Translations under genes and position numbers: made by a program
The notes under the pieces: generated by a model
Told to the model about the DNA's origin: nothing
What the model saw: the letters and a program-made list of their open reading frames with translations, nothing else
The model's database searches: none
In this document: in pieces, positions 26,970 to 36,700 of the stretch
How the letters are laid out: each line of letters opens with the position of its first letter
How positions within the stretch are numbered: position 1 is the stretch's first letter
NCBI GenBank assembly: GCA_000769715.1
Contig: JROS01000006.1
Coordinates: forward strand, 33,911 to 97,910
Direction of reading: 5' to 3'
Source of the DNA: Desulfobulbus sp. Tol-SR
Lineage (GTDB): Bacteria; Desulfobacterota; Desulfobulbia; Desulfobulbales; Desulfocapsaceae
DNA length: 64,000 nt

Positions 26970-27586
26970 TCGCTGCGCTATCAGGCAGGATACTGTTCAA
27001 ACACAACGACCGGGTGGTGGTCGATGTGGCGGGCGTCGGCTACGAGGTCTATGTCACCACCGACTGCATCTCCCGCCTGCCCGACAAGGGCGATGAGATC
27101 TTCCTTCATATCCATACCTATGTCCGCGAGGATACCCTGGTCCTTTTCGGCTTTCTCGAGGAGCAGGAGAAGGAAATGTTCCTGATGCTCAAGACGGTGG
27201 CCGGGGTCGGGCCGAAACTAGCCCTGGCGGTGCTTTCCGGGATGGCGGCCGGCGAGCTGTGCCGGGCCATCGCCGAGGGCGACGGCAAGCGCCTGACCGC
27301 GCTGCCCGGCATCGGCAAGAAGACGGCGGAGCGGATCTGTATCGAACTGCGGGACAAGGTTGGGCGGCTGGCGCCGGACGCATCTCTGGCCGGCATTGTC
27401 GCCGCTGCCCCGGCCCGGCCGGGATCGGCGGTTTACGATGTCCTGTCGGCCCTCGCCAATCTCGGTTATCCCGACCCGGTGGCCCGGCAGACGCTGGCGG
27501 CGGTGAAAAAACGCATCGGCGAAGAGGCCTTCGGTGGTATGAGTTTTGAAGAGATGATCAAGGAGGCCTTGAGGGCGCTGGCATGA
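26966..27586 (+). CDS. ruvA: Holliday junction branch migration protein RuvA
   Basis: A 206-residue protein that binds four-way junctions and loads RuvB. It has the OB-fold domain I ([20 protein letters not shown]), the two helix-hairpin-helix motifs of domain II ([36 protein letters not shown]) and the C-terminal RuvB-contact domain III ([19 protein letters not shown]). It overlaps both ruvC and ruvB by four bases, so the three proteins are made from one coupled message. Confidence 0.97.
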   Translation: MIAALSGRILFKHNDRVVVDVAGVGYEVYVTTDCISRLPDKGDEIFLHIHTYVREDTLVLFGFLEEQEKEMFLMLKTVAGVGPKLALAVLSGMAAGELCRAIAEGDGKRLTALPGIGKKTAERICIELRDKVGRLAPDASLAGIVAAAPARPGSAVYDVLSALANLGYPDPVARQTLAAVKKRIGEEAFGGMSFEEMIKEALRALA

Positions 27587-28650
27587 ACAGGGAAGAAGAC
27601 ATCGCCGTCGATGGCCGTCTGGTCAACCCCCAGCCGCTCAGCCGGGAACCGGTGAACGACCACGCCCTGCGGCCGCAGCGGCTGGCTGACTATATCGGCC
27701 AGAAGCAGGTCTGCCGCAGCCTCGATATCTTCATCAAGGCGGCCAGGGGAAGGGGGGAACCGCTCGACCATGTCCTCTTCCACGGTTTTCCCGGTCTCGG
27801 CAAGACGACTCTGTCGTATATCATCGCCAACGAGATGGGGGCCGGGATCAAGGTCACCTCCGGTCCGGTGATCGAAAAACAGGGCGACCTGGCGGCGATC
27901 CTGACCAGTCTGCAGGAAGGGGACGTGCTGTTCATCGACGAGATCCACCGCCTCAACCATGTCGTCGAGGAGGTGCTCTACCCGGCGATGGAGGACTTCC
28001 AGCTCGACCTGATCATCGGCCAGGGGCCGGGGGCCCGCTCGGTGAAGATGGATCTGCCCCGCTTCACCCTGGTCGGGGCCACCACCCGCACCGGTCTGCT
28101 GACCCCGCCGCTGCGCGATCGGTTCGGCGTCGTGCTGCGGCTCGAATTCTACTCGCCGGAGGAACTGGTCACCATCGTCCTCCGCTCGGCGGCCCTGCTG
28201 GGAATGCGGGTCGATCACTCCGGGGCGCTGGAACTGGGGCGGCGGTCGCGCGGCACGCCGCGGATCGCCAATCGCCTGCTGCGCCGGGTGCGGGATTTTG
28301 CCGAGGTCGGGGGGCACCAGGTGGTCAATGCCAGGGTTGCCGACGCGGCCCTCGATCTGCTCGGGGTCGACCGCTTCGGCCTCGATGACATGGATCGCCG
28401 CATCCTGCTGACCGTCATCGACAAGTTCCACGGTGGACCGATCGGCCTGGAGACCCTGGCGACCGTGGTCTGCGAGGAGAAGAACACCCTTGAAGACGTC
28501 TATGAGCCTTTCCTCATCCAGTCCGGTTTCATCAAACGGACCCCGCGGGGGCGGGTGGCGACCGTCAAGGCGTATGAGCATTTTCAGCGCAAGTCGCCGT
28601 CCCGGCTGAAGAATCACCCATCGCTGTTTGAAGAGCTGGAAGATCAGTGA
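27583..28650 (+). CDS. ruvB: Holliday junction branch migration helicase RuvB
   Basis: A 355-residue AAA+ motor. The N-terminal [16 protein letters not shown], Walker [15 protein letters not shown] (Phe where most RuvB have Pro), Walker [12 protein letters not shown], sensor 1 [20 protein letters not shown] and the winged-helix end [16 protein letters not shown] are all in order. The ATG overlaps the ruvA stop. The following panB frame opens within its last codons, but the likely panB start is 42 bases downstream. Confidence 0.97.
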   Translation: MNREEDIAVDGRLVNPQPLSREPVNDHALRPQRLADYIGQKQVCRSLDIFIKAARGRGEPLDHVLFHGFPGLGKTTLSYIIANEMGAGIKVTSGPVIEKQGDLAAILTSLQEGDVLFIDEIHRLNHVVEEVLYPAMEDFQLDLIIGQGPGARSVKMDLPRFTLVGATTRTGLLTPPLRDRFGVVLRLEFYSPEELVTIVLRSAALLGMRVDHSGALELGRRSRGTPRIANRLLRRVRDFAEVGGHQVVNARVADAALDLLGVDRFGLDDMDRRILLTVIDKFHGGPIGLETLATVVCEEKNTLEDVYEPFLIQSGFIKRTPRGRVATVKAYEHFQRKSPSRLKNHPSLFEELEDQ

Positions 28651-28691
28651 GTGCTGAAGGTCAGAGCAGCCAACCCCCGAACAGAGGAGAC

Positions 28692-29525
28692 ATGATGCGC
28701 AAGACAATCAGAGATATCAAGGCGATGAAGGCCGGCGGCGGCAAGATCACGATGCTGACTGCCTACGATGCCTCAATGGCGGCACTGTTCGCATCCTGCG
28801 AGGTCGATATCCTCCTCGTCGGGGATTCGCTGGGGATGGTGATGCTGGGCTATGATTCAACGGTGCCGGTGACGATGGCAGACATGATTCACCACGCCGC
28901 CGCCGTGCGTCGGGGTGCGCCACAGGCCTTTGTGATCTGCGACATGCCTTTCGGCTCCCACCATACCGGGGTGCGGGACGCGGTGCTCAACGGCCTGCGG
29001 ATCATGAAGGAGGCCGGATCCGACGCCGTCAAGCTCGAGGGCGGTCTCGAGATGTGCGGGGTGGTGAAGGGGCTGGTGGAGGCCGGCGTGCCGGTCATGG
29101 GCCATATCGGCCTCACCCCCCAGACCGCCAGTCAGCTCGGCGGCTTCAAGGTCCAGGGCAAGGACCTCGCGGCGGCGCGGCGGCTGGTCGCCGAGGCCCG
29201 GGCCCTGGAAGAGGCCGGGGCCTTCGCCCTGACGATTGAGTGTGTGCCGGCGGGGCTGGCCGAGGTCATCACCTCGTCCCTGTCGATTCCGACCGTCGGC
29301 ATCGGGGCCGGTGTCCATTGCGACGGCCAGGTCCTGGTCGGTCATGACATGCTCGGGATGTTCGAGAAATTCCAACCGAAATTCGTCAAACAGTATGCCA
29401 GCCTGGCGCCGCTGATCAAGGCGGCGGTTGCCGGCTACAACCGCGAGGTGCGCAGTGGCTCCTATCCGGGCGTAGAGCACAGCTTCGCCGACAGTATCGA
29501 TTACCGCCAACTCCTGGCGGAATAG
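28692..29525 (+). CDS. panB: 3-methyl-2-oxobutanoate hydroxymethyltransferase (PanB)
   Basis: A 277-residue TIM-barrel enzyme of pantothenate synthesis that transfers a hydroxymethyl group from methylene-THF to alpha-ketoisovalerate. Landmarks are MLTAYDASMAALF, the metal site VGDSLGMVMLGYDSTVPVT, ICDMPFGSH, AVKLEGG, GHIGLTPQ and ALTIECVPAGLAE. The start is set at the ATGATG at 28692, preceded by AGAGGAG; the frame is open back to the ruvB stop but that stretch has no homology. It is the last gene before the division cluster. panC and panD are not in the window. Confidence 0.96.
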   Translation: MMRKTIRDIKAMKAGGGKITMLTAYDASMAALFASCEVDILLVGDSLGMVMLGYDSTVPVTMADMIHHAAAVRRGAPQAFVICDMPFGSHHTGVRDAVLNGLRIMKEAGSDAVKLEGGLEMCGVVKGLVEAGVPVMGHIGLTPQTASQLGGFKVQGKDLAAARRLVAEARALEEAGAFALTIECVPAGLAEVITSSLSIPTVGIGAGVHCDGQVLVGHDMLGMFEKFQPKFVKQYASLAPLIKAAVAGYNREVRSGSYPGVEHSFADSIDYRQLLAE

Positions 29526-29538
29526 CATCTCACCACGG

Positions 29539-29569
29539 GGCGACCTCGGTCCTTACGGCCGAGGTCGCC
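29539..29569 (+). terminator. Strong hairpin after panB
   Basis: An 11-base perfect stem, GGCGACCTCGG (29539-29549) with CCGAGGTCGCC (29559-29569), and a nine-base loop, 14 bases after the panB stop. No U-tract follows, so it is either a weak or factor-assisted terminator or an RNA-stabilising 3' structure. The remaining stretch to 29890 shows no gene. Confidence 0.5.
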
Positions 29570-29897
29570 TGCCATCCCAATACAGCGCCCCTCCGACCGG
29601 GCCTTCCCGGTTCTCGTCCCGAACTTGTCATTTTGGCTGTATCTCTCTCCCATCTTTATCCACTTTTCGCCACATGCTCTGTTCAGGAATGTCGGTTCAA
29701 GGCCTGATTGCTGACGCCGTGCTTGAAATATAAGGCCACGTCGACTGTTGCCAGCGACGATGGGCTGGAGGCGGGAATTCCGCGGAAAATTTCTATACAC
29801 TTCATGTGGTATAAGTTGGTCTAGTTAGTCTATATATAGTTACATCGCGCACTTCCTGTCGAATTGGTTACCTGCCTGAAGTTACATGTATTTTTCC

Positions 29898-29926
29898 TTG
29901 ACAGCATCACTCATCCTGAGATAAAA
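29898..29926 (+). promoter_or_regulatory. Promoter of the mraZ/dcw cluster
   Basis: A perfect TTGACA (29898-29903) is followed, 16-17 bases on, by GATAAA/ATAAAA (29920-29926) as -10. Transcription would begin close to 29933, immediately in front of the repeat array at 29936 and about 63 bases before the mraZ ATG. The preceding 200 bases are AT-rich with several TATA-like words, so extra promoters are possible. Confidence 0.6.
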
Positions 29927-29935
29927 GATCAGATA

Positions 29936-29972
29936 GTGGGGCAAAGTGGTGGAAAGGTGGTTGCTGGTGGTT
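29936..29972 (+). promoter_or_regulatory. MraZ-box-like direct repeats (candidate autoregulatory operator)
   Basis: Four GTGG-containing words are spaced 10, 11 and 10 bases apart: TGGGG (29937), TGGTG (29947), TGGTT (29958) and TGGTT (29968). MraZ of other bacteria binds TGGGN-type direct repeats with about ten-base periodicity at its own promoter. Only the first copy matches TGGGN exactly. The array lies between the predicted transcription start and the GGGGGGAGGAG ribosome-binding site of mraZ, a place where bound MraZ would block transcription. Confidence 0.55.
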
Positions 29973-29995
29973 GGGGGGAGGAGAACGGCGGTTTC

Positions 29996-30454
29996 ATGAT
30001 CAAGAGCAGATTTCGCAGCCGGTCGGAACACACACTTGATGACAAGGGAAGGTTGAACTTTCCCAGTCGTTTCCGCGAAGTGCTTCGCCAGTATGAGTCT
30101 GAGACCTTGATGATCACCGCCTGGGGCAAGCAGCACCTCCGTGCCTATCCGCTTGTCGCCTGGGATATCCTGGAGAACACGTTGCTCACGGAAGGCAAGG
30201 GGCAGCAGGGTATCACCAGTTTCGTCCGTTATGTCATCGGCGGCGTCACCGAATGTGTACCCGATAAGCAGGGGCGGATCCTGTTGCCCCAGAACCTGCG
30301 GCAGGATGTCGGGTTGAAGAAGGATGTTGTTCTGACCGGAATGCTTGATTGGATCGAGATCTGGGACAAGGACGCCTGGACCCGGGATAACGATACGACC
30401 GGCGAGACGTTCAACGATTTCGGCGAGAGCCTTGCCCGTCTCGGGATCCTCTGA
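29996..30454 (+). CDS. mraZ: Transcriptional regulator MraZ
   Basis: A 152-residue protein with the double AbrB-like MraZ fold. The first half shows FRSRSEHTLDDKGRLNFPSRFRE and the second the repeat unit ECVPDKQGRILLPQNLRQDVGL, each with the DxKGRxxxP-type signature. MraZ forms ring oligomers and controls the division and cell wall cluster that it heads. The ATG at 29996 follows GGGGGGAGGAG; the frame is open further upstream but runs through the promoter. Its stop overlaps the rsmH start by one base. Confidence 0.95.
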   Translation: MIKSRFRSRSEHTLDDKGRLNFPSRFREVLRQYESETLMITAWGKQHLRAYPLVAWDILENTLLTEGKGQQGITSFVRYVIGGVTECVPDKQGRILLPQNLRQDVGLKKDVVLTGMLDWIEIWDKDAWTRDNDTTGETFNDFGESLARLGIL

Positions 30455-31362
30455 TGGGTCTGGAAGCGGCGATCGAAGAGATCCATCGCTCGGTCCTGCT
30501 CGACGAGGTGCTGCAGTACCTCGATCCCGTGCCGGGAGGCCTCTATGTCGACGGTACCCTCGGCCTGGGCGGACATACGGCGGCCATCCTGTCCCGCTGT
30601 GCACCGGACGGGCGGGTGATCGCCTTTGAATGGGACGAAGCGGCGATCGAGCTGAGCCGCAAGCGCCTGGTCGGTTTCGGTTCGCGACTGACGATTATCA
30701 GGAGCAATTTCGCCGAGATCGTCGTCGGCCTCGAGGGGCTGGGAATCGACCGGGTGGACGGCGTGCTGATAGATATCGGCCTGTCGTCACTGCAGTTGGA
30801 CAGGGGGGGGAGAGGGTTCAGTTTCCAGCGGGACGAGCCCCTCGACATGAGAATGGATATCCGCCAGGATACAACGGCTGCTTCCCTCCTGGCGTCGTGT
30901 AGCGAAGAACAACTGGCGGATATCTTTTTTTATTTTGGTGATGAATACCAGGCCCGGCCGATTGCGGCAGAGATAGTCAGGGCGCGGGAAAAAGATCCGA
31001 TTCGCACTACCCGGCAGCTGGCGGGGCTGGTGGCGGCAGCGGTGCCGCGGAGATTCCATCCGAAGAGGATCCATGTCGCGACCAAGGTGTTTCAGGCCCT
31101 GCGCATCGCCGTCAACACCGAACTGGAAAACCTGGCCCGGATACTTGACGAGGCCGTGCCGCTGTTGAAGCCCGGCGCACGATTGTGCGTGATTTCCTTT
31201 CACTCTCTCGAGGATCGGATAGTGAAAAGAAAATTTCGTCAAAACAAACAGTTGGAAATACTCACGGCAAAGCCCGTCATGCCGCGGGCCGAAGAAATGG
31301 AGGACAATCCGCGCTCTCGCAGCGCGCGGTTGAGGGTCGCCTGCAAAAAAGCGGAACAATGA
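30454..31362 (+). CDS. rsmH: 16S rRNA m4C1402 methyltransferase RsmH (MraW)
   Basis: A 302-residue methyltransferase that makes N4-methyl-C1402 in 16S rRNA. Typical parts are IHRSVLLDEVLQYL, the SAM loop VDGTLGLGGHTAAIL, DGVLIDIGLSSLQLD, GFSFQRDEPLDMRMD, RIHVATKVFQALRIAVN and VISFHSLEDRIVKRKFR. The N-terminal ATG is fused to the mraZ stop (TGATG). Length and order are normal. Confidence 0.97.
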   Translation: MGLEAAIEEIHRSVLLDEVLQYLDPVPGGLYVDGTLGLGGHTAAILSRCAPDGRVIAFEWDEAAIELSRKRLVGFGSRLTIIRSNFAEIVVGLEGLGIDRVDGVLIDIGLSSLQLDRGGRGFSFQRDEPLDMRMDIRQDTTAASLLASCSEEQLADIFFYFGDEYQARPIAAEIVRAREKDPIRTTRQLAGLVAAAVPRRFHPKRIHVATKVFQALRIAVNTELENLARILDEAVPLLKPGARLCVISFHSLEDRIVKRKFRQNKQLEILTAKPVMPRAEEMEDNPRSRSARLRVACKKAEQ

Positions 31363-31374
31363 GGGGGGAGAGTC

Positions 31375-31770
31375 ATGTTGTATCAGGGATCAACGCACGC
31401 GTGTTATCGTTCCGCCGTACCAATCAGGATACGGCAATATCTGAATCGGACCGGCAGTATTGAACTACCGGGCGGTGTCCAGGTCTGGAAGGCCATCGGT
31501 AAAGGCCTGGTGGTCCTGCTGCCGGTGGTGCTCGGGATGCAACTCCTCTTCGGTCACCTGATATCAGGTGTCGAGGAGTCTATTGCTAAAGCCGACGACC
31601 TCCATTACAATCTCATGATCACCAACAGCCTGCTCAAGGCTGAGAGATCACGGCTGCTGACACCGGAACAGGTCACCTCGGTTGCCGGTGGCGCGCTCTC
31701 TCTGTATAAGCCGGAAAAGGGGCAGGTGCTCAGGTATCATCGCGCTTCCGGGCAGTTCAGGTATCTCTGA
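31375..31770 (+). CDS. ftsL: Divisome protein FtsL
   Basis: A 131-residue bitopic protein in the ftsL position, between rsmH and ftsI. It has a short cytoplasmic tail, one membrane helix (GLVVLLPVVLGMQLLFGHLI, about 48-67) and a heptad-patterned periplasmic segment (about 70-105: ISGVEESIAKADDLHYNL onward). FtsL sequences diverge strongly, so the name rests on position, size and topology. FtsL normally binds FtsB and FtsQ and activates FtsWI. The start is at an ATG 12 bases after the rsmH stop; an internal start near the membrane helix cannot be excluded. Confidence 0.75.
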   Translation: MLYQGSTHACYRSAVPIRIRQYLNRTGSIELPGGVQVWKAIGKGLVVLLPVVLGMQLLFGHLISGVEESIAKADDLHYNLMITNSLLKAERSRLLTPEQVTSVAGGALSLYKPEKGQVLRYHRASGQFRYL

Positions 31771-31778
31771 GTGGAAAC

Positions 31779-33674
31779 ATGGCAAAACAATCCCGTCTAC
31801 GTACGAGGAAGAATACCGGGCGTAGACCGGCGATCCTGTTTGCCATCCTCCTGATCGTACTGTCCGGTGTTGCCTGGCATTACATAGACTTCCACAAGGT
31901 GTTCATCCGGGTACGGGATTTTTTTGATGTCGCCCGGAAATCGATGGATTCCGGGAGTGACACCCGGGGGACAATCTATGATCGCAATTTCAAGGAAATA
32001 GCGGTCTCGCTCCCGAAGGTCTCGGTCTGCGCCAGGATGAGGGAGATCCCGTCAGCCGAGGAGACCGCGGCCAAGCTCTCCTCCGTCCTGCGGGTCGACA
32101 GTCAGCAGATCCTCGAGAGACTGCAGGGAGATGCCCTGCGGACCTGGGTCGTGCAGAATATCAGCCAGCAGCAGGAGGAATCGGTCAAAAAGCTCAATAT
32201 CCCCGGGATATTTCTGAGCCAGGAGAAGGCCCGCTTCTATCCCCAGGAAGAAACAGCCGCCCACCTTGTCGGTTTCGCCGAAAACGACATCGGCCTCTCG
32301 GGAATCGAGTACTATTACGATTCACTGCTCAGCCGGCACACGACGGTCAGCGAGGAGAATGCCGATCATCTCCGGGGCTTCCCCCATCTCGTCTTGACGA
32401 TCGATCTGAAGATCCAGGGCATCCTCGAGAAACTGGTCGGAAACATTATTGCCCGCCAGCCGGGCGTCAAAGCCGGGGCCTATTTGATGGATGCCGGGTC
32501 CGGGGCGATGGTGGCGTCGGTGCAGTACCCTGCCTACAACCCCAATAATTACCGGGAATATCCGGAGGCAGTGCTGTCCAACCTGTTTCTGGAGCCGATG
32601 CTGCTTCCTGTCCAAATTCGCCGCTTTCTTCGGGATGCCGCCCTGTTGAACAGTCAGAACGAGGTGACCGGGGCCCAGCTGCCGTGGAGCCTGATCCCTC
32701 CCGACGAGAGTCTGGGCAGCCAGGTTCGGCTCTGGGACAGGATCGGTCTCAACGAACCGCTGCCGCCCGAGTTTATCGAAGACGGCAAACTGCTGTCGGC
32801 ATCAAGTGAGATGCATGAGATAGTTGCCAAGGAAGAGGAGAACTTCGATACGGTGCCGGAGTTCCTGACGCCGTTGCAGTTGCTGACCTCGGTGACCTGT
32901 CTGTTGAACAGCGGGGAAAAAATCCGGGCCAGGGCGGTCTCACAGTTGGTTGATGCGGAGACCAAGAGGGAGTACCCCCTGCCGGGGAGGCAGGAATCCC
33001 TCATCGGCCAGCAGACCGTTTCAGCCCAGACGTCGCGGGAAATCATGCGATTGCTGGCAGGGCAGTCGCAACCGGGCCAACTCGATTCGGTCTCCTATGA
33101 GACGGAAAATCTGGTGGCGACGGGGAAAAAATCCTTATGGCATCTGAATCGCCACCGCCTGCAGCTTACCGTTGTGCCCTCCCTCCATCCCGAATTGGTC
33201 CTGCTGATGGTGGTCGAGGCTCCGGCTATCGAGGTCAGGGCCAAAAAGACGGAGGACATGGATCTGGCCAAGGCGGTCGATTCGGTGGTGGAACGGATTG
33301 CCGTCCTCCAGCAGGTGGGAATGACGGTCTCCGATGTCGTGTCGCCCGGAGAGCAAAAGAAGATCAATTATACCGCAGCAAAAGACGATGCCATGCAGGA
33401 CCGAACGATCAGGGTCGGTTCATTATCGGAGGAGGACAAGGTCTTCCCGATGCCGGATCTGAAGGGGATGAGCCTGCGGAAGGCCCTCCGGACACTGGGG
33501 CAGGCGGATGTCAGGATTCGGATCGTCGGCACCGGCAAGGTCACGGGGCAGGAGCCGAAGCCCGGGGAGCTGCTGGCAAAAAATGGTGAATGTGTCCTCG
33601 TGCTGCAGAAAGAAGAAGCTGTTCGCCTGAAAAATCTGGAAAAAAAAGAACCGTTGCAAAAGGAGGCACGGTAG
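31779..33674 (+). CDS. ftsI: FtsI-like penicillin-binding protein lacking all transpeptidase motifs, with PASTA domain
   Basis: A 631-residue protein in the ftsI position. Residues 18-35 are a membrane helix. The PBP dimer domain is clear: DTRGTIYDRNFKEIAVS (61-77), KKLNIPGIFLSQEKARFYP and AAHLVGFAENDIGLSGIE. The transpeptidase fold is traceable through LVLTIDLKIQGILEKLV, GAMVASVQYPAYNPNN (to 257) and LTPLQLLTSV (363-372), and one PASTA repeat ends it (about 557-610). But the catalytic SxxK, expected just after YNPNN, is replaced by LEPMLLPVQIRRF (271-283); no SxN is found; the KTG site reads ATGKK (447-451). The segment between YNPNN and LTPLQL is also about 30 residues shorter than in E. 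coli FtsI. The frame is intact, so this looks like a maintained pseudoenzyme, not a wreck. A structural divisome role is inference. Confidence 0.85.
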   Translation: MAKQSRLRTRKNTGRRPAILFAILLIVLSGVAWHYIDFHKVFIRVRDFFDVARKSMDSGSDTRGTIYDRNFKEIAVSLPKVSVCARMREIPSAEETAAKLSSVLRVDSQQILERLQGDALRTWVVQNISQQQEESVKKLNIPGIFLSQEKARFYPQEETAAHLVGFAENDIGLSGIEYYYDSLLSRHTTVSEENADHLRGFPHLVLTIDLKIQGILEKLVGNIIARQPGVKAGAYLMDAGSGAMVASVQYPAYNPNNYREYPEAVLSNLFLEPMLLPVQIRRFLRDAALLNSQNEVTGAQLPWSLIPPDESLGSQVRLWDRIGLNEPLPPEFIEDGKLLSASSEMHEIVAKEEENFDTVPEFLTPLQLLTSVTCLLNSGEKIRARAVSQLVDAETKREYPLPGRQESLIGQQTVSAQTSREIMRLLAGQSQPGQLDSVSYETENLVATGKKSLWHLNRHRLQLTVVPSLHPELVLLMVVEAPAIEVRAKKTEDMDLAKAVDSVVERIAVLQQVGMTVSDVVSPGEQKKINYTAAKDDAMQDRTIRVGSLSEEDKVFPMPDLKGMSLRKALRTLGQADVRIRIVGTGKVTGQEPKPGELLAKNGECVLVLQKEEAVRLKNLEKKEPLQKEAR

Positions 33675-33702
33675 CGATGGGTGAGGAACAGGGAAAGAGA
33701 TC

Positions 33703-36700
33703 ATGACCGGCACATCAATGAACCGCTCTTCGGTGCCGCTCGCACAGCTTCTCGGCAGGCTGCCCCACGAGGTGATCCGGACAGGGACAGGGGGGCAGGA
33801 TCGGATGCCTCATGTTGCCGGAATAACATCCGATTCACGCCAGGTTCTCCCCGGCAGCCTCTTTGTCGCCATCGCCGGCACTCTGCTCGACGGTCATGTC
33901 TATATCGATGATGCGATCCGTCGCGGCTGTGCCGCCGTCGTCGTCGAGAAGGGACGTTTCACCCCCGCCCCGGCGCCGGCCGGGGACGCCTGCATCGTCG
34001 CCGTCGACGACAGCAAGGAGGCGTATGCGGAAATGGCGGAGACCTGGTACGGCTCCCCCTCGGCTTCGCTGCGGCTTATCGGCATCACCGGAACCAACGG
34101 CAAAACGACGATCACCTATCTCCTCGAGGAGATCCTCACCGGCCTGGGATACGCCGTCGGCGTCATCGGGACGGTCAATTACCGCTATACCGCCGCCGGC
34201 GAAAAGGCCGTTCTGCCCGCCTCCCATACCACACCCGACGCCATGCACCTGCAGGAGCTGCTGCGGCGGATGGTTGATGCCGGCATCAGCCACGTCATCA
34301 TGGAGGTCTCCTCGCATGCCCTGGCCCAGGCGCGGATCGGCAACATCCAATTCGATGTCGCCGCCTTCACCAATCTGACGCGTGATCATCTCGATTATCA
34401 TGCCGACATGTATGAGTATTTTGAAACAAAAGCACGCCTGTTCACCCACCACCTGAAGGCGGCGGGCAATGCCGTGATCGGTTATCCCCAGGGGACCGCC
34501 GAGGAAGGCGGCTGGTCCGGGATGCTCGCCCTGCAGTGCCGGGATCGAGGGATTCGAGCGCTGATCTGCGGCGCCCATCCGGAAGCCGATATCCGGCTGA
34601 CCGGGTTTGAGGCCGACCTGAGGGGCAACCGGATGACGGTGGCAACCCCGGACGGCGGGCACTCCCTCCATTCTCCGCTCGTCGGTCGCTTCAACGCCGA
34701 CAACGTCATGGTTGCGCTCGCCGTGGTCCATGCGCTCGGGATTCCGACCGGCAAAGCGCTGCCCCTGCTCGCCCGGGCGCAGGGCGCCCCCGGCAGGCTG
34801 CAGCGGGTGGCGATCGACGGTGACGATACCGCTGGTCGGCCTGTCGTCCTGGTCGATTACGCCCACACGCCGGATGCCCTGGAAAAGGTGCTGGCGGCGC
34901 TGGCCGCCCTGCCGCATCGACAACTGGTCAGCGTCTTCGGCTGCGGCGGCGACCGCGATGCCGGCAAGCGGCCGGTGATGGGGGGGATTGCCGCGCAGAT
35001 CAGCGAGGTGGTGATCGTGACAGATGACAACCCCCGCAGCGAACGGCCGGAGGCGATACGGGAGCAGGTGGCGGCCGGTGTCGCCGCCGCCGGGATGCCC
35101 TGTCGGCCGGTCGGTTGGCTGGCGACCAGGGACTCGGGCGAACGGGGCTGCGTCATCGTTGCCGGGCGGGGAGAGGCGATTGCACTGGCGATCCGCACCG
35201 CCGGCCGGGGGGATATCGTGCTGATCGCCGGCAAGGGCCATGAGCAATATCAACTGCTGGGCGGGGAAAAACGATTTTTCGACGACCGCCTCGAGGCGAT
35301 GGATGTCCTGAGCGGCTGGACCGTGGGTGCCGTTGTCGCGGCGACGGGCGGCGAAGGACCGGAAACGACACGCACTGAGTTCCTCGGCCGGGTGGTGACG
35401 GACAGCCGTGCCGTCCAGCCCGGGGATATCTTCGTTGCTCTCGAGGGCGAGCGGTTTGACGGCCATGACTTTGTCGGCCAGGTCGTCGCCAAGGGGGCGG
35501 GTTGTATCGTCGTGTCGCGGCGCCTCGAGACACGATACGCCGGCGCTGTGCCGCAGGTCGTGGTCGGCGATACCCAGCACGCCCTGGGAGATATGGCCAA
35601 CTACCGGCGGCGGCTGATCCGACGATTGACTGCCCCGGTGGTGATCGGGCTGACCGGCAGCTGCGGCAAGACGACGGTCAAGGAGATGACCGCGGCGATC
35701 CTTGCCCGGCACTGGCCGCCCGGGCCCGATAACCCGGTCGACAGTGTGCTGAAGACGACCGGCAACTTCAACAACCTGATCGGCATGCCGGTGTCGCTGC
35801 TGCCGCTTACGGTCAGGCATCGGGCGGCGGTGATCGAGATGGGGATGAACCGGTTCGGTGAAATCGCGCGCCTGGCGGCGATCGCCGAGCCGGATATCAG
35901 CTGCATCACCAACATCCATGCCGCCCACCTCGAAGGACTGCACTCGATCGAAGGGGTCGCCCGGGCCAAGGAGGAGCTGTTCGCCGGGACCTCGCCGGAT
36001 GGGATCCTGGTCGTCAACGCCGACGATCCGCTGGTCGGAGATTGTGCCGCGAAATACCGGCAGCGACAGATCACCTTCGGCCTGCAGACGGCGGCAGGGA
36101 CTCCGCTGCCCGATTTCCGGGCGACGGAAATCGAGGTCGGCGGCGATGGCAGGATAACCTTCACCTTGCACCACCCGGGTGGTTCGGTCAATGTCCGGCT
36201 CACCGCCGCCGGCCCGCACAACGTCACCAACGCCCTGGCCGCCGCCGCCCTCGCCTGGTCGGCAGGTGCCGATGGCGACGCGATCGCGGCCGGCCTCGGC
36301 GATTTCCGGGCGGCAACGAAACGGATGGAGATGATTGCGGCTCCTGCCGGTTATGGCATCCTCAATGATACCTACAACGCCAACCCGGCCTCGATGGCGG
36401 CGGCCCTGCACACCCTTGCCCAAATGCAGGCGCGGGTGTCGGCCGCGATTCTCGGCGACATGCTCGAACTCGGCGACAGCAGCGAGGCGGCGCATCGGGA
36501 GGTGGGCAGGCTGGCGGCCGAATGCCGGGTTCATTACCTCGGTTTGGTCGGTGATTTCGCCCTGCTCGTGGCCGAGGCGGCGATCCTGGCCGGAATGGGG
36601 GGGGAACGGGTCAGGGTGTTTGCCGACAAAGAGCAGGCGGCAGCGTGGATCGAGGATCTGGTGCGGGATGGGAGACTTGGCAAGGGGGACTGGCTCCTGG

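Noticed and set aside
32181..32192. SVKK (residues 135-138 of the FtsI homologue) as a possible SxxK active site
   Set aside because: It falls in the dimerisation domain segment that precedes LNIPGI, well before the transpeptidase fold, where E. coli FtsI has an unrelated KK.
33471..33482. SLRK (residues 565-568 of the FtsI homologue) as SxxK
   Set aside because: It lies in the C-terminal PASTA repeat (MSLRKAL), not in the transpeptidase domain.
33835..36534. An 899-codon open frame on the minus strand opposite murEF
   Set aside because: Antisense shadow of a gene with two intact Mur ligase domains; its translation shows no domain.
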